Of a stretch of DNA of 64,000 bases, positions 28,863-38,430 are shown piece by piece; the first letter of the stretch is position 1; every line of letters begins with the position of its first letter. A program made the translations under genes and the position numbers. The stretch is taken from contig CAIQDI010000024.1 of NCBI GenBank assembly GCA_903870545.1, positions 106,948 through 170,947 of the forward strand, given 5' to 3'. The notes below the pieces were generated by a model. That model was not told the DNA's origin. It saw nothing but the letters and a program-made list of their open reading frames with translations, and searched no databases. This DNA is from an uncultured Pseudomonadota bacterium. Its GTDB lineage: Bacteria; Pseudomonadota; Gammaproteobacteria; Methylococcales; Methylomonadaceae.

Positions 28863-29816
28863 ATGACAGAACAAACCTATAACTTAGCCTTCGTTTTTCC
28901 TGGACAAGGTTCGCAATCAACAGGAATGCTCAACGATTTAGCGGCGACATATCCCGAAATAAAACAAACGTTTGAACGTGCTTCGGAGGCGTTGCAAAAA
29001 GATTTGTGGGCATTAGTCACCGACGAAGCGTTGGCAATCGAATTAAATCAAACCCACAACACGCAACCTGCAATGCTTGCAACAGGCGTAGCGGTTTGGA
29101 ATGTGTGGACAAAACACAGCGCAATTCGTCCATCTTGGATGGCGGGTCACAGTTTGGGCGAATACAGCGCGTTAGTTTGTGCGGGTGCGTTAGACTTTGA
29201 AGACGCAATAAAATTGGTCGCATTGCGTGGCGAATTGATGCAACAAGCGGTTCCAGAAGGCGTTGGCGCAATGGCGGCAATTCTAGGTTTGGACGACGAA
29301 GTTGTGATTAGCGTTTGTGCCGATGCCGCAGAAAATGAAGTCGTTTCAGCGGTGAATTTCAATTCTCAAGGTCAAGTTGTGATTGCAGGTCATAAAGCCG
29401 CTGTTGAACGCGCCATGATTGGCGCAAAAGCCGCTGGTGCAAAACGTGCGCTTTTATTGCCCGTCAGCGTGCCGTCACATTGTGATTTGATGTTGCCTGC
29501 CGCTGAAAAATTAGCCGCAGCACTCGAAAATCTCACGATTCACGCGCCCAACGTAACGCTGATTCACAACGTAGATGTACTTTCACATTCGTCGCCTGAG
29601 TTAATTCGTCACGCGCTCAAAGAACAACTTTATAAACCTGTGCGCTGGGTCGATACGATTAAATTCATGTCCGACCAAGGCGTGACGCGCTTTGTGGAAT
29701 GTGGCGCGGGGAAAGTGTTAATCGGTTTAAATAAACGTATCGCCAAAGATGCCGAACATTTCGCGCTTTACGATACAGAAACAATGAACAACGTAATGGA
29801 AAAATTCAATGACTAA
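28863..29816 (+). CDS. fabD: Malonyl-CoA:ACP transacylase
   Basis: Loads malonate onto ACP for fatty-acid elongation. The 317-residue protein has FVFPGQGSQSTGM at the N-terminus, the nucleophile S97 in GHSLGEYSAL, and the catalytic His in VPSHCDLM. It overlaps fabG by 8 bp. Its ribosome-binding site is poor (AAATCTCAAAAC before the ATG), perhaps because the inserted upstream island removed the original one. Confidence 0.97.
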   Translation: MTEQTYNLAFVFPGQGSQSTGMLNDLAATYPEIKQTFERASEALQKDLWALVTDEALAIELNQTHNTQPAMLATGVAVWNVWTKHSAIRPSWMAGHSLGEYSALVCAGALDFEDAIKLVALRGELMQQAVPEGVGAMAAILGLDDEVVISVCADAAENEVVSAVNFNSQGQVVIAGHKAAVERAMIGAKAAGAKRALLLPVSVPSHCDLMLPAAEKLAAALENLTIHAPNVTLIHNVDVLSHSSPELIRHALKEQLYKPVRWVDTIKFMSDQGVTRFVECGAGKVLIGLNKRIAKDAEHFALYDTETMNNVMEKFND

Positions 29817-30537
29817 AAGAATCGCTTTAGTAACAGGCGCAAGTCGTGGCATCGGACGCGCAATCGCAGAACGATTAGCCGAAGATGGCTTTTTCGTTTT
29901 GGGAACGGCAACTTCTGAAAGTGGCGCGGCGGCAATTTCGGCTTATTTGGGCGAAAACGGCAAAGGTTTAACGCTCGATGTTTCCAATTCGGAATCGATT
30001 GAAACCGTCATGAAAGCGATTTCGGAGGAATTCGGCACGCCACACGTTTTGGTGAATAACGCGGGAATTACCCGTGACAATTTATTGATGCGAATGAAAG
30101 ACGACGAATGGAACGATATTATTTCGACCAATTTAACGTCGGTTTTCCGCATGAGCAAAGCGGTTTTGCGCGGCATGATGAAAGCGAAAACAGGGCGAAT
30201 TATCAACATTTCGTCCGTTGTCGGTTCGACTGGCAACGCAGGACAAGCCAATTACGCTGCGGCAAAAGCGGGCATGATTGGTTTCACGAAATCAATGGCG
30301 AAAGAAGTCGGTTCGCGCAATATCACGGTAAATTCCGTCGCTCCAGGTTTTATCGATACCGACATGACCAAAGAACTCAGCGACGACATTAAAAATCATT
30401 TGTTAAGCGCAATTCCATTGGCGCGTTTAGGCGATGCAAAAGAAATTGCCCACGCCGTGAGCTTTTTGGCATCCGACGGTTCCGCTTACATTACGGGTGA
30501 AACGCTTCATGTGAACGGCGGGATGTTCATGCCGTAA
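29809..30537 (+). CDS. fabG: 3-oxoacyl-ACP reductase
   Basis: NADPH-dependent short-chain dehydrogenase that reduces beta-ketoacyl-ACP. The 242-residue protein has the cofactor motif TGASRGIG at 9-16, NNAG at 83-86, and the catalytic S136, Y149 and K153 (NISSVVG, ANYAAAKAG). It overlaps fabD by 8 bp and is followed by a 277-bp gap before acpP. Confidence 0.97.
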   Translation: MTKRIALVTGASRGIGRAIAERLAEDGFFVLGTATSESGAAAISAYLGENGKGLTLDVSNSESIETVMKAISEEFGTPHVLVNNAGITRDNLLMRMKDDEWNDIISTNLTSVFRMSKAVLRGMMKAKTGRIINISSVVGSTGNAGQANYAAAKAGMIGFTKSMAKEVGSRNITVNSVAPGFIDTDMTKELSDDIKNHLLSAIPLARLGDAKEIAHAVSFLASDGSAYITGETLHVNGGMFMP

Positions 30538-30540
30538 ATG

Positions 30541-30569
30541 TGTGACTTTGCGGCATAATGCCGTATAAT
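30541..30569 (+). promoter_or_regulatory. Probable acpP promoter
   Basis: A perfect TATAAT at 30564-30569 lies 16-17 bp after TGTGAC/GTGACT at 30541-30547, directly after the fabG stop. This would give acpP its own strong promoter and a 5' leader of about 240 nt. Confidence 0.6.
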
Positions 30570-30575
30570 TTGCGG

Positions 30576-30814
30576 CGGTATAGCTTAGAAAATTTTCACT
30601 TTGCAGTACCGAATAACAATAACAAGACGTTAAATCATCGGGCGAAAACCAAGCCGGTCTTGTCACTCTTCACTTCTACATGAAAACATTTTGATTGTAG
30701 AAGCGCGTATGTTTTTACGCGCCTTGGTAGATAAACCCGACTACGTTGTAGTCGCAGTTAGCAACGCTTAACTTTATGTTAGGTTTTATTAAGTAAAAAT
30801 TATCGGAATAAATT
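30576..30814 (+). promoter_or_regulatory. Long structured 5' leader of acpP
   Basis: No gene is seen in this stretch. It contains consecutive hairpins: CTTCTACA/TGTAGAAG (30673-30680 with 30696-30703), GCGCGTA/TACGCGC (30703-30709 with 30716-30722) and CGACTAC/GTAGTCG (30738-30744 with 30748-30754). Upstream, CGGTA pairs with TACCG and AAGAC with GTCTT over longer distances. None is followed by a T-run, so they are not simple terminators. It may be a stabilising or regulatory leader; I do not recognise a known riboswitch. Confidence 0.45.
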
Positions 30815-31045
30815 ATGAGTAACATTGAAGAACGAGTTAAAAAAATTGTTTCTGAACAATTAGGCGTTAAAGACGAAATCGCGACCGACGCATCATTTGT
30901 TGATGATTTAGGCGCAGATTCATTGGATACCGTTGAACTCGTTATGGCTTTAGAAGAAGAATTTGAGTGTGAAATTCCAGACGAAGAAGCTGAAAAAATC
31001 ACTACTGTTCAACAAGCGATTGATTACGTCACGAATCACGTTTAA
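30815..31045 (+). CDS. acpP: Acyl carrier protein
   Basis: A 76-residue acidic carrier protein, starting [18 protein letters not shown], with the phosphopantetheine attachment site S36 in GADSLDTVE. It holds growing acyl chains for fatty-acid synthesis. It has a likely dedicated promoter and a structured leader, and a hairpin separates it from fabF. Confidence 0.98.
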   Translation: MSNIEERVKKIVSEQLGVKDEIATDASFVDDLGADSLDTVELVMALEEEFECEIPDEEAEKITTVQQAIDYVTNHV

Positions 31046-31057
31046 ATAGACGAGCGA

Positions 31058-31081
31058 GTGGATGAGCGCACGTTCATCCAC
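31058..31081 (+). other. Intercistronic hairpin between acpP and fabF
   Basis: GTGGATGA and TCATCCAC form a perfect 8-bp stem with an 8-nt loop. There is no T-run after it, so it more likely protects or processes the acpP message than terminates it, which would help keep ACP far above FabF in amount. Confidence 0.5.
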
Positions 31082-31135
31082 GGCACTTCCCCATGTCAAT
31101 TCCCTTCCAATTTTAATTTTCTACGGTACACAATA

Positions 31136-32380
31136 GTGAGCAAACGTCGAGTCGTCATCACAGGATTAGGCGCGGTTACGCCCTTAGCAAATACAGTTTC
31201 AGATACTTGGGCTGGCATTATCAGCGGAAAAAGTGGCATTAGCGCGATTGATTCTTTTGATATTTCCCCTTTTGCGACCACGTTTGGTGGCGTAATTCGC
31301 AATTTTGACATCAGCCAATACATCGCTGAAAAAGACGCGAAACGCATGGACGGTTTTGTGCATTACGGTATCGCAGCGGGTTGTCAGGCATTTGAAGATT
31401 CAGGTTTAGTCGTTACCGAAGAAAACGCCGAACGCATTGGTGTGGCAATTGGTTCAGGCATTGGCGGCATTACCGGTATTGAAGATTGTTACGCAACGTA
31501 TGATAAATCGGGCCCGCGTCGCATTTCGCCGTTTTTCGTGCCTGGTAATATCATCAATATGATTTCGGGCAATTTATCGATTAAATACGGTTTGAAAGGG
31601 CCAAACTTTGCCATTGTTACCGCGTGTGCAACCGGAACGCATAACATTGGCGATGCCGCACGGTTGATTAAATATGGCGATGCCGATGTCATGATTGCCG
31701 GCGGTGCCGAACGTTGTACTACGTCACCAACGGCAATGGGTGGTTTTGCATCGGCAAAAGCTCTGTCACGTCGCAACGATGCGCCACAACAAGCCAGTCG
31801 CCCGTGGGATAAAGATCGTGACGGTTTTGTATTAAGTGACGGTGCAGGTGTTGTCGTTTTGGAAGAGCTTGAACACGCGAAAGCACGCGGTGCGAAAATT
31901 TACGCAGAATTGGTGGGTTACGGCATGAGTGGCGATGCGTATCACATTACGACACCGTCGGCAGGTGGCGAAGGTGCGGCGCGTTGTATGCGAAATGCGT
32001 TGCGCGACGCGGGTTTGAACGTTTCTGACGTGGATTATATCAACGCCCACGGCACGTCAACGCCAGCGGGTGATTTGGGCGAAACGCAAGCCATGAAAGC
32101 CGCTTTAGGTGAACACGCTTACAAAGTCGCCATCAGTTCGACCAAATCCATGATTGGTCACATGTTAGGCGCGGCGGGCGGTATTGAAGCCGTTTTAACC
32201 GCGTTGAGTATTCAAAATCAAATCGCGCCACCGACCATAAATTTAGAAAACCAAGACCCCGAATGCGATTTAGATTATGTGCCAAATACGGCGCGAGATA
32301 TGAAAATTGACGTAGCAATGTCAAATTCGTTTGGATTCGGCGGCACAAACGGCACGTTAATTTTCAAACATTACTCATAA
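31136..32380 (+). CDS. fabF: Beta-ketoacyl-ACP synthase II
   Basis: Elongating condensing enzyme. I choose the GTG at 31136 (read as [12 protein letters not shown]), which gives 414 residues, the normal FabF length; an upstream ATG at 31058 would add 26 residues of non-family sequence across the hairpin. The active site is C164 ([10 protein letters not shown]), with the two histidines in [11 protein letters not shown] and [13 protein letters not shown]. The ribosome-binding site is weak. Confidence 0.95.
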   Translation: MSKRRVVITGLGAVTPLANTVSDTWAGIISGKSGISAIDSFDISPFATTFGGVIRNFDISQYIAEKDAKRMDGFVHYGIAAGCQAFEDSGLVVTEENAERIGVAIGSGIGGITGIEDCYATYDKSGPRRISPFFVPGNIINMISGNLSIKYGLKGPNFAIVTACATGTHNIGDAARLIKYGDADVMIAGGAERCTTSPTAMGGFASAKALSRRNDAPQQASRPWDKDRDGFVLSDGAGVVVLEELEHAKARGAKIYAELVGYGMSGDAYHITTPSAGGEGAARCMRNALRDAGLNVSDVDYINAHGTSTPAGDLGETQAMKAALGEHAYKVAISSTKSMIGHMLGAAGGIEAVLTALSIQNQIAPPTINLENQDPECDLDYVPNTARDMKIDVAMSNSFGFGGTNGTLIFKHYS

Positions 32381-32409
32381 AAAATTCCACACAAATCACG
32401 ATTTTAAAA

Positions 32410-33225
32410 ATGCTCGTCAATGGTGAACAGCGCGACACTGTGGCGATTATGGATCGTGGTTTTCAATACGGTGACGGCTTGTTTGAAACTATCGAAGTTC
32501 GCGCCAATCAGCCGATTTTCCTTCAACAACATCTGAAACGTCTCAACGCGGATTCTCAGCGGCTTTATCTGCCTAAACTGGATTTAGATTTACTGCGTTC
32601 TGAAATTCAGCAACTTTGCCAAAATGCCGGTCATGCTGTGTTGAAAATTATCATCACGCGCGGTTCTGGCGGGCGCGGTTATCGTCAACCCGATGTCATT
32701 CAACCGACGCGAATTCTGAGTTTGCATCCGTTTCCTGATTATCCACAAAGTTATTATTCCGATGGCATTGTGGCGCGAGTGTGTCAAACGCGCTTAGGTT
32801 TGAATCCCGATTTAGCCGGTATGAAACATTTGAATCGTTTGGAACAAGTCATGGCGCGGGCGGAATGGAACGATGCGGCAATTCAAGAAGGCATTATGCT
32901 CGATTTCAACGGACGGGTGATTGAAGGCACCATGACCAATCTTTTTTACGTTAAAAATGGTGAATTATTTACCGCGCCACTGAATTTGTGCGGCATTGCG
33001 GGAATTTTGCGCGGTTGGGTTTTTGAACAAATGCCGGTGATGGAACACGATTTTTTTATCGACGATTTGTGCGACGCTGACGAGATTTTTGTCTGTAATT
33101 CAGTTATCGGGATTTGGGGAATTCGTGAATTAAATGGGCAAATTTATTCCGCAAATAAAATAACCCAAAATTTACAACTCGCGCTGGAAAATGAAAAACA
33201 AAAACAGGTCACTTATGCCATTTAA
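32410..33225 (+). CDS. pabC: Aminodeoxychorismate lyase
   Basis: PLP enzyme of fold type IV that releases pyruvate from 4-amino-4-deoxychorismate to make p-aminobenzoate for folate. The 271-residue protein has MDRGFQYGDGLFETI, the lysine region MKHLNRLEQVMAR, and EGTMTNLFYV. Position between fabF and mltG is the conserved gammaproteobacterial one. It overlaps the chosen mltG start by 11 bp. Confidence 0.94.
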   Translation: MLVNGEQRDTVAIMDRGFQYGDGLFETIEVRANQPIFLQQHLKRLNADSQRLYLPKLDLDLLRSEIQQLCQNAGHAVLKIIITRGSGGRGYRQPDVIQPTRILSLHPFPDYPQSYYSDGIVARVCQTRLGLNPDLAGMKHLNRLEQVMARAEWNDAAIQEGIMLDFNGRVIEGTMTNLFYVKNGELFTAPLNLCGIAGILRGWVFEQMPVMEHDFFIDDLCDADEIFVCNSVIGIWGIRELNGQIYSANKITQNLQLALENEKQKQVTYAI

Positions 33226-34234
33226 TAAAATCATCATTTATGCGTTGATTGGCTTGAGTTATTTTGGCAGCTGGATATGGATGGATTACGAAAGTGCCAT
33301 CAGCAATCCAGTCGTATTTGAAAAACCCGTGACGATTGATATTGAAAAAGGCGATTCTCTTAAACAAATCACCAACAAACTGGTCGCGCAAAATGTGAAA
33401 ATTAAACCGTTTTGGTTCAAATTTTTAGCGAAAAAAAATGGCGCAAATAAAAAAATAAAATCGGGCGAATATGAACTCACGAAAGGGCTGACGGCGAAGG
33501 ATATTTTAGCGTTATTTGTGCAAGGAAAAGTGAAGCGGCACGCCATCACGTTCCCCGAAGGGTGGAATTTTAAAGCGATTCAGCAGGAATTAGATAAAAA
33601 TCCTTACATTGAACACACGTTGAAAAGTATTCCAATTAACGACATCGTGAAACAACTCGGTATGTCGCAAAATCATCCTGAAGGGCTATTTTTTCCAGAC
33701 ACTTATTTTTTTGAAAAACACACCACCGACGCGGCAATTTTAAAACGCGCTTATACGAAAATGCAGATTATCTTGGCGCAAGAATGGCAGGGCAGGGCAG
33801 CGAATTTGCCAATTACCACGCCGTATCAAGCAATATGTTTGGCTTCGATTATTGAAAAAGAAACCGCCGCGCCGTTTGAACGCGCCCAAATTTCGGGTGT
33901 TTTTAGTCGTCGTTTACAACAAAATATGATGTTACAAACGGATCCAACGGTGATTTATGGCATGGGTGAATCGTATCATGGCAACATTAAAACCGTTGAT
34001 TTACAAACGCCAACGCCTTATAACACTTATACTTTCAAAGGATTACCGCCGACACCGATTGCCATGGCGGGACGTGAAGCGATTCACGCGGCGTTACATC
34101 CTGACACGAGCGAAGCGTTATATTTCGTAGCGAAAGGCGATGGCACACACGTTTTTTCTGCGAATTTAGAGGCGCATAATGCCGCTGTCGAAACCTATCA
34201 ACGTCACAAAAACGAGGCAATATCACATGACTGA
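33215..34234 (+). CDS. mltG: Endolytic murein transglycosylase MltG
   Basis: Inner-membrane lytic transglycosylase that cleaves nascent peptidoglycan strands. The start chosen is the ATG at 33215 ([13 protein letters not shown]), with AGG 7 bp upstream; an ATG at 33191 is the alternative. A single N-terminal membrane helix is followed by a LysM-like region and the YceG domain with the catalytic Glu in [15 protein letters not shown], then [11 protein letters not shown] and [13 protein letters not shown]. It overlaps the next gene by 8 bp. Confidence 0.94.
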   Translation: MPFNKIIIYALIGLSYFGSWIWMDYESAISNPVVFEKPVTIDIEKGDSLKQITNKLVAQNVKIKPFWFKFLAKKNGANKKIKSGEYELTKGLTAKDILALFVQGKVKRHAITFPEGWNFKAIQQELDKNPYIEHTLKSIPINDIVKQLGMSQNHPEGLFFPDTYFFEKHTTDAAILKRAYTKMQIILAQEWQGRAANLPITTPYQAICLASIIEKETAAPFERAQISGVFSRRLQQNMMLQTDPTVIYGMGESYHGNIKTVDLQTPTPYNTYTFKGLPPTPIAMAGREAIHAALHPDTSEALYFVAKGDGTHVFSANLEAHNAAVETYQRHKNEAISHD

Positions 34235-34451
34235 TAAAAAACTTTTTCAACATTTGAATGGTGTGACGCTGGAAACCATACTCAACGAATTAGTGGCGTA
34301 TTATGGCTGGCGTAAATTAAGCGAATTGGTAGAAATTCGCTGTTTTTATAACGACCCTAGTATCAAATCCAGTTTAACTTTTTTACGAAAAACACCGTGG
34401 GCGCGAACAGAAGTTGAAATGTTATATTGCGCGTTAAAAGAACACGGTTAA
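34227..34451 (+). CDS. VF530-family (DUF2132) DNA-binding protein
   Basis: A 74-residue protein, [19 protein letters not shown], matching the small VF530/DUF2132 family, which has a DNA-binding fold of unknown role. The conserved [16 protein letters not shown] and the [13 protein letters not shown] end are present. The start at 34227 lies inside mltG and has GAGG upstream. It is placed between mltG and tmk in the same operon. Confidence 0.85.
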   Translation: MTDKKLFQHLNGVTLETILNELVAYYGWRKLSELVEIRCFYNDPSIKSSLTFLRKTPWARTEVEMLYCALKEHG

Positions 34452-34465
34452 AACGAGATGACGAC

Positions 34466-35089
34466 ATGAGCAGAGGAAAATTTATCACGTTTGAAGGCGG
34501 CGAAGGCGTGGGGAAAACCACCAACGTGGCATTTGTCGAAAACTATTTACAAGCCCGAAAAATTTCGCTCGTCGTTACCCGTGAACCAGGTGGCACGCCG
34601 TTAGCGGAAAAATTACGCACCTTATTACTCAGCAAAAAAAGTGAAGCAATTTCCGAAGAAGCGGAATTGTTATTGATGTTCGCTGCGAGAGCGCAACATA
34701 TCAAACACGTTATCGAACCCGCTTTGGCGCGGGGCGATTGGGTAATTTGTGATCGATTTACGGACGCAACCTATGCGTATCAAGGTGGCGGACGTAATAT
34801 GAAAATCAGCACCATCGAAGGCTTAGAAAATTTGGTTCAAGGAAATTTGCGACCTGATTTAACGTTGTTGCTCGATGCGCCGGTGAAAATTGGCATGGAA
34901 CGCGCTGGAAAACGCGGCGCGTTTGATCGGTTTGAATCGGAAACAGTGCAGTTTTTTGAAAATGTGCGCCGCGCGTATTTGTTGCAAGCCGAAATCCATC
35001 CGCAACGCATTAAATTGATTAAAGCGAATCAGTCGCTCGCCGATGTTCAACAAGCGATTATTCACGTTTTGACTCCATTATTACGATGA
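34466..35089 (+). CDS. tmk: Thymidylate kinase
   Basis: Phosphorylates dTMP to dTDP. The start is the ATG at 34466 (MSRGKFITFEGGEGVGKTT), giving 207 residues; an upstream in-frame start would add 13 charged residues not found in the family. The P-loop is at 11-18, the DR motif is ICDRFTDATYAYQGGGR, and the lid region has RAGKRGAFDRFE. It overlaps holB by ATGA. Confidence 0.97.
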   Translation: MSRGKFITFEGGEGVGKTTNVAFVENYLQARKISLVVTREPGGTPLAEKLRTLLLSKKSEAISEEAELLLMFAARAQHIKHVIEPALARGDWVICDRFTDATYAYQGGGRNMKISTIEGLENLVQGNLRPDLTLLLDAPVKIGMERAGKRGAFDRFESETVQFFENVRRAYLLQAEIHPQRIKLIKANQSLADVQQAIIHVLTPLLR

Positions 35090-36057
35090 AATTATATCCT
35101 TGGCAACAAAATGATTGGCAACAATTGCAAAATTATGTGACGCAACAGCGCGTGCCACAAGCCTTACTAATCAATGGCGCGTTAGGGATTGGCAAACAGC
35201 ATTTAGCCGAACAATTCGCGCACGCTTTACTGTGTGAACACCCAAAATCGGACGGTTTAAGCTGTGGCGAATGCGGCAGTTGTTTATTGGTGAAAGCGCA
35301 AACGCATCCTGATTTTATGGACGTGCAACCTGAAGAAGTCGGCAAAAATATCACCATCGCGCAAATTCGCGCGTTAATGGAAAAGCTGACTTTAAAACCG
35401 CAATTTGAACGTTATCGTGTCATTTTGCTTCATCCCGCCGATGCGTTAAATAATGCGGCTGCGAATGCGTTTTTAAAATTTTTAGAAGAGCCGACCGAAC
35501 GCACCGTGTTAATTTTGGTGACGCATCGACTAAATAAATTGCCTGCAACGATTAAAAGTCGCTGTCAAAAATTTACCGTCGTGATGCCCGATAAAAGTTT
35601 GGTTTTGCCGTGGCTTTTACAACAAACCAACAATGCGGAAATCGTGTTAAATTTGGCACAAGGTGCGCCGTTACTCGCGCAACAATACGCCACCGACGAA
35701 CATTTTACGCAACGTAAGGAGTGTTTTGCCGCTTGGCTTTCGGTTGCAAAACAACAGAATCATCCTGTGATGGTGGCGGAACAATGGTTGAAACTACCGG
35801 AAGCCACGTTATTATTTTGGCTGAGTTCGTGGGTGATTGATTTAATGCGTTATCGTTATCAAACCGCTCCGAAAAATCTGTATCATGCTGATTTGAACGT
35901 GCCATTAAGTGAACTTGCGCCGCGTTTGAATCCAATAAAATTGATTGAATTTTATGATTTATTGTTACTAAGTCGGCGACGACTTGAAACGCCCATCAAC
36001 AAACAAGTGTTGTGGGAAGAAATTTTAATCGCGTGGTCATTGCTGAATCGGAGTTAA
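35086..36057 (+). CDS. holB: DNA polymerase III subunit delta'
   Basis: Part of the clamp loader. The 323-residue protein has a P-loop-like GALGIGKQHLAEQ, the four-cysteine zinc module (CEHPKSDGLSCGECGSC), and the SRC sensor region (IKSRCQKF). The delta' subunit does not hydrolyse ATP, which fits the degenerate P-loop. It is followed after 2 bp by pilZ, as in Pseudomonas. Confidence 0.94.
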   Translation: MKLYPWQQNDWQQLQNYVTQQRVPQALLINGALGIGKQHLAEQFAHALLCEHPKSDGLSCGECGSCLLVKAQTHPDFMDVQPEEVGKNITIAQIRALMEKLTLKPQFERYRVILLHPADALNNAAANAFLKFLEEPTERTVLILVTHRLNKLPATIKSRCQKFTVVMPDKSLVLPWLLQQTNNAEIVLNLAQGAPLLAQQYATDEHFTQRKECFAAWLSVAKQQNHPVMVAEQWLKLPEATLLFWLSSWVIDLMRYRYQTAPKNLYHADLNVPLSELAPRLNPIKLIEFYDLLLLSRRRLETPINKQVLWEEILIAWSLLNRS

Positions 36058-36059
36058 TT

Positions 36060-36404
36060 ATGACTGAAAAACAAAGTCAAAGTGTTTTGTCGTTTTCACT
36101 CAAAGATAAAAATGCGTTGTATGTTTCGTATATGCCATTTGTCGAGAATGGCGGGATTTTTATTCCAACTACCCGTGAATATGAAATCGGGCAAGAGCTG
36201 TTCATTTTGTTAAATCTTATGGCAGAAACTGAACGGTTGCCCATTAACGGTAAAGTAATTTGGAAAACTCCGATTGGCTCAGATGGCTATCGTTCGGCAG
36301 GTGTCGGCATTCAATTTAGTGAACAAAATCTTCCTGTTAGGAACAAAATCGAAATGTACTTAGCGGGCGCGTTAGAATCTGAGCGTCCAACTTACACGAT
36401 GTAA
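36060..36404 (+). CDS. pilZ: Type IV pilus PilZ-domain protein
   Basis: A 114-residue PilZ-domain protein needed for type IV pilus assembly in related bacteria. The start is the ATG at 36060 (MTEKQSQSVLSF), with CGGAG upstream. The C-terminal GVGIQFSEQN motif is clear, but the N-terminal RxxxR c-di-GMP motif is not visible, which is normal for stand-alone pilus PilZ. The tmk-holB-pilZ-tatD order supports the name. Confidence 0.9.
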   Translation: MTEKQSQSVLSFSLKDKNALYVSYMPFVENGGIFIPTTREYEIGQELFILLNLMAETERLPINGKVIWKTPIGSDGYRSAGVGIQFSEQNLPVRNKIEMYLAGALESERPTYTM

Positions 36405-36416
36405 AAAGAGAAAATT

Positions 36417-37190
36417 ATGCTTATTGATTCACACTGCCACCTCGATCGCCTTGATTTAACGCCGTATGAAAATGATTTTGCCTGTTTGATGCAACACATT
36501 CGCGACCAACAGATTGAACATTTGTTGTGTATTGCGATTGATTTAGAAGCCTATCCCGCGATGCGTGAATTGGTGGCGGATTACACCGATATTTCTGTGA
36601 CGGTGGGCGTGCATCCTAATGAAGACAAGGGGCAAAATCCCACCGTTGCTGAATTAGTCACATTAGGACAAGACGAAAAAGTGATTGGCATTGGCGAAAC
36701 GGGGTTGGATTATTTTCGTACCCAAGGCGATTACACGCGGCAACACGACAGTTTTAGAAATCATATTCGAGCGGCAAAAATTTTAAATAAACCGCTAATT
36801 ATTCATACGCGCGAAGCGAAAGCCGACACGTTGCGAATTTTGCGTGAAGAAAATGCAGGTGAAATCGGCGGCATTATTCATTGTTTCACCGAAGATTGGG
36901 AATTTGCTAAACAAGCATTGGATTTGAATTTTTACATTTCATTTTCGGGAATCGTGACGTTTAACAGCGCGACTTCGGTTCACGATGTCGCCAAAAAAGT
37001 GCCGAGCGAACGGTTTTTAATCGAAACGGATTCGCCGTATTTGTCGCCCGTTCCGCATCGTGGCAGACCCAATTATCCGCAATATGTGCAGCACGTCGCG
37101 CAACGAGTCGCCGATTTGCGTGGCATTTCGCTGCATTCGGTTGCTGATATTTCTACCCGCAATTTTTATACGTTATTTAAAAAATCATGA
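36417..37190 (+). CDS. tatD: TatD-family metal-dependent hydrolase
   Basis: A 257-residue TIM-barrel metallohydrolase (TatD/YcfH family, DNase-like). Metal ligands are in LIDSHCHLDRL, GIGETGLDYFR, IIHTREA and IIHCFTED, and TDSPYLSPVPHRGRPN is the family C-terminal signature. The close match to YcfH and the position after pilZ suggest the housekeeping copy. It overlaps moaD by ATGA. Confidence 0.93.
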   Translation: MLIDSHCHLDRLDLTPYENDFACLMQHIRDQQIEHLLCIAIDLEAYPAMRELVADYTDISVTVGVHPNEDKGQNPTVAELVTLGQDEKVIGIGETGLDYFRTQGDYTRQHDSFRNHIRAAKILNKPLIIHTREAKADTLRILREENAGEIGGIIHCFTEDWEFAKQALDLNFYISFSGIVTFNSATSVHDVAKKVPSERFLIETDSPYLSPVPHRGRPNYPQYVQHVAQRVADLRGISLHSVADISTRNFYTLFKKS

Positions 37191-37417
37191 TCACGATACG
37201 TTATTTTGGCAGTCTTAAAGAAACAATCGGGCGTTCAAATGAAGCGTTGTCGGTGGTCGAATCGCTGACCGTTTTAGACGTTTGGCACGGTGTAAACGTT
37301 GATTTTCCGTTGGCTGAAAATATCTTGACGGCGGTTAATATGGATTATGTGGCGCGTTCACATGTTGTGAATGACGGCGACGAAGTGGCATTTTTTCCAC
37401 CGGTAACGGGCGGCTAA
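37187..37417 (+). CDS. moaD: Molybdopterin synthase sulfur carrier subunit
   Basis: A 76-residue ubiquitin-like protein ending in VTGG, the C-terminal Gly-Gly that carries the thiocarboxylate used to make molybdopterin. It begins MITIRYFGSLKETIG. It overlaps tatD and is followed after 2 bp by moaE. Confidence 0.94.
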   Translation: MITIRYFGSLKETIGRSNEALSVVESLTVLDVWHGVNVDFPLAENILTAVNMDYVARSHVVNDGDEVAFFPPVTGG

Positions 37418-37419
37418 AA

Positions 37420-37848
37420 ATGACGATAAAAATTTGTGAGGTTGCCTTTGAGCCATTTGCCGAAATTCAAACGTTTCAAAATACGTTGGCGTTGAGTGGG
37501 AAATTTGGCGCGACCAGTATTTTTATCGGCACTCTACGCGATTTTAACGACGGTAATGACGTGCAAGCGATGACGTTGGAGCATTACGACGGCATGACGC
37601 AAAAGCAATTGGCAAAAATTGTCGCCGCTGCGAACTCGAAATGGCAAATTTTAGATTGTTTGATTGTGCATCGTGTGGGTGATATTTTGCCGAATGAACC
37701 GATTGTGTTGGTAGCAGTTTGGTCAGCGCATCGCGGTGAAGCGTTTGAAGCATGTCGCTATTTGATGGAAGAATTAAAAGCGAATGCACCGTTTTGGAAA
37801 TTAGAACAGCTGGCAACAAATGAAAAGCGGTGGGTGTCGAAAATTTAA
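37420..37848 (+). CDS. moaE: Molybdopterin synthase catalytic subunit
   Basis: Converts precursor Z to molybdopterin with MoaD. The 142-residue protein has FIGTLRDFNDGNDVQAMTLE, VHRVGDILPNEPIVLVAVWS and HRGEAFEACRYLMEELK, all typical of MoaE. The C-terminus, PFWKLEQLATNEKRWV, recurs as a decayed copy at 38857-38992. Confidence 0.96.
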   Translation: MTIKICEVAFEPFAEIQTFQNTLALSGKFGATSIFIGTLRDFNDGNDVQAMTLEHYDGMTQKQLAKIVAAANSKWQILDCLIVHRVGDILPNEPIVLVAVWSAHRGEAFEACRYLMEELKANAPFWKLEQLATNEKRWVSKI

Positions 37849-37860
37849 ACGGAGTACAAA

Positions 37861-38304
37861 ATGGGTGAACCATCAGGCAATAAAGCATTACAACTACTAA
37901 ACCATATCGTTACCATAGCAGGCATAAAAATTCTGACGGTGCTTTTGGAAGAAACGGGCGAGATTAAATTTGATATTGATGACGACGGCAATGTGGGTTA
38001 TGACCCGATGCACAAACATTTGTTGCTCGCTGAACTGAATAGCGGTTTTTCTAACGGTGGCGTTGTTATTATTCGCCAATTTACGCCATTAAAAACAGAA
38101 ATCATTAACGCGAAAAATAAAAAAATGTGGGTGCCAATTAAAAATGTCTACGGGTTGATTTTGCGCGACCATCAATGGATTGCGGTATCGAAAAAAGAAT
38201 TACGCGAAAGTTTCAGCATCGATGCTCAAACCGGTAAACCATTAAAACGAGAACCTGATGTGGCGTATCAAGATATTCCGGCTTATTTTTTTGAATCAGT
38301 GTGA
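37861..38304 (+). CDS. Hypothetical protein (147 aa)
   Basis: A soluble protein without signal peptide or membrane segment, starting MGEPSGNKALQLLNHIVTIA. It has an acidic stretch KFDIDDDGNVGYDP and a basic C-terminal half (KNKKMWVPIKNVYGLILRDH). I do not recognise the family. A clear ribosome-binding site (ACGGAGT) and a 12-bp gap from moaE show that it is translated with the molybdopterin genes, though a link to molybdenum cofactor is only positional. Confidence 0.65.
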   Translation: MGEPSGNKALQLLNHIVTIAGIKILTVLLEETGEIKFDIDDDGNVGYDPMHKHLLLAELNSGFSNGGVVIIRQFTPLKTEIINAKNKKMWVPIKNVYGLILRDHQWIAVSKKELRESFSIDAQTGKPLKREPDVAYQDIPAYFFESV

Positions 38305-38376
38305 AGTCCTTGATTTGCCTGATGTTGACAATTTCTGCTGACGATATTCCGTATTAAAAATGGCGATTTGTGTTAC

Positions 38377-38406
38377 GCGACAAATTGTCGCGCGACAATT
38401 TGCCAC
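38377..38406. promoter_or_regulatory. Tandem RegA/PrrA-type operator
   Basis: Two adjoining 15-bp palindromes: GCGACAAATTGTCGC at 38377-38391 (perfect arms) and GCGACAATTTGCCAC at 38392-38406 (imperfect right arm). They fit the GCGNC-N5-GNCGC form recognised by RegA/PrrA/RoxR regulators. The second box starts 39 bp before a -10 element at 38431, exactly as at 44551. Regulator identity is inferred from the box near regB. Confidence 0.65.
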
Positions 38407-38430
38407 ATTTTCAACTTCGGAATTTGTGAT

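Noticed and set aside
30573..30670. Possible tRNA or known riboswitch in the fabG-acpP gap
   Set aside because: No cloverleaf, T-loop or known aptamer motif could be found; only simple hairpins.
31058..31135. N-terminal extension of FabF from the ATG at 31058
   Set aside because: It crosses a hairpin, does not match the family and would make FabF 26 residues too long.
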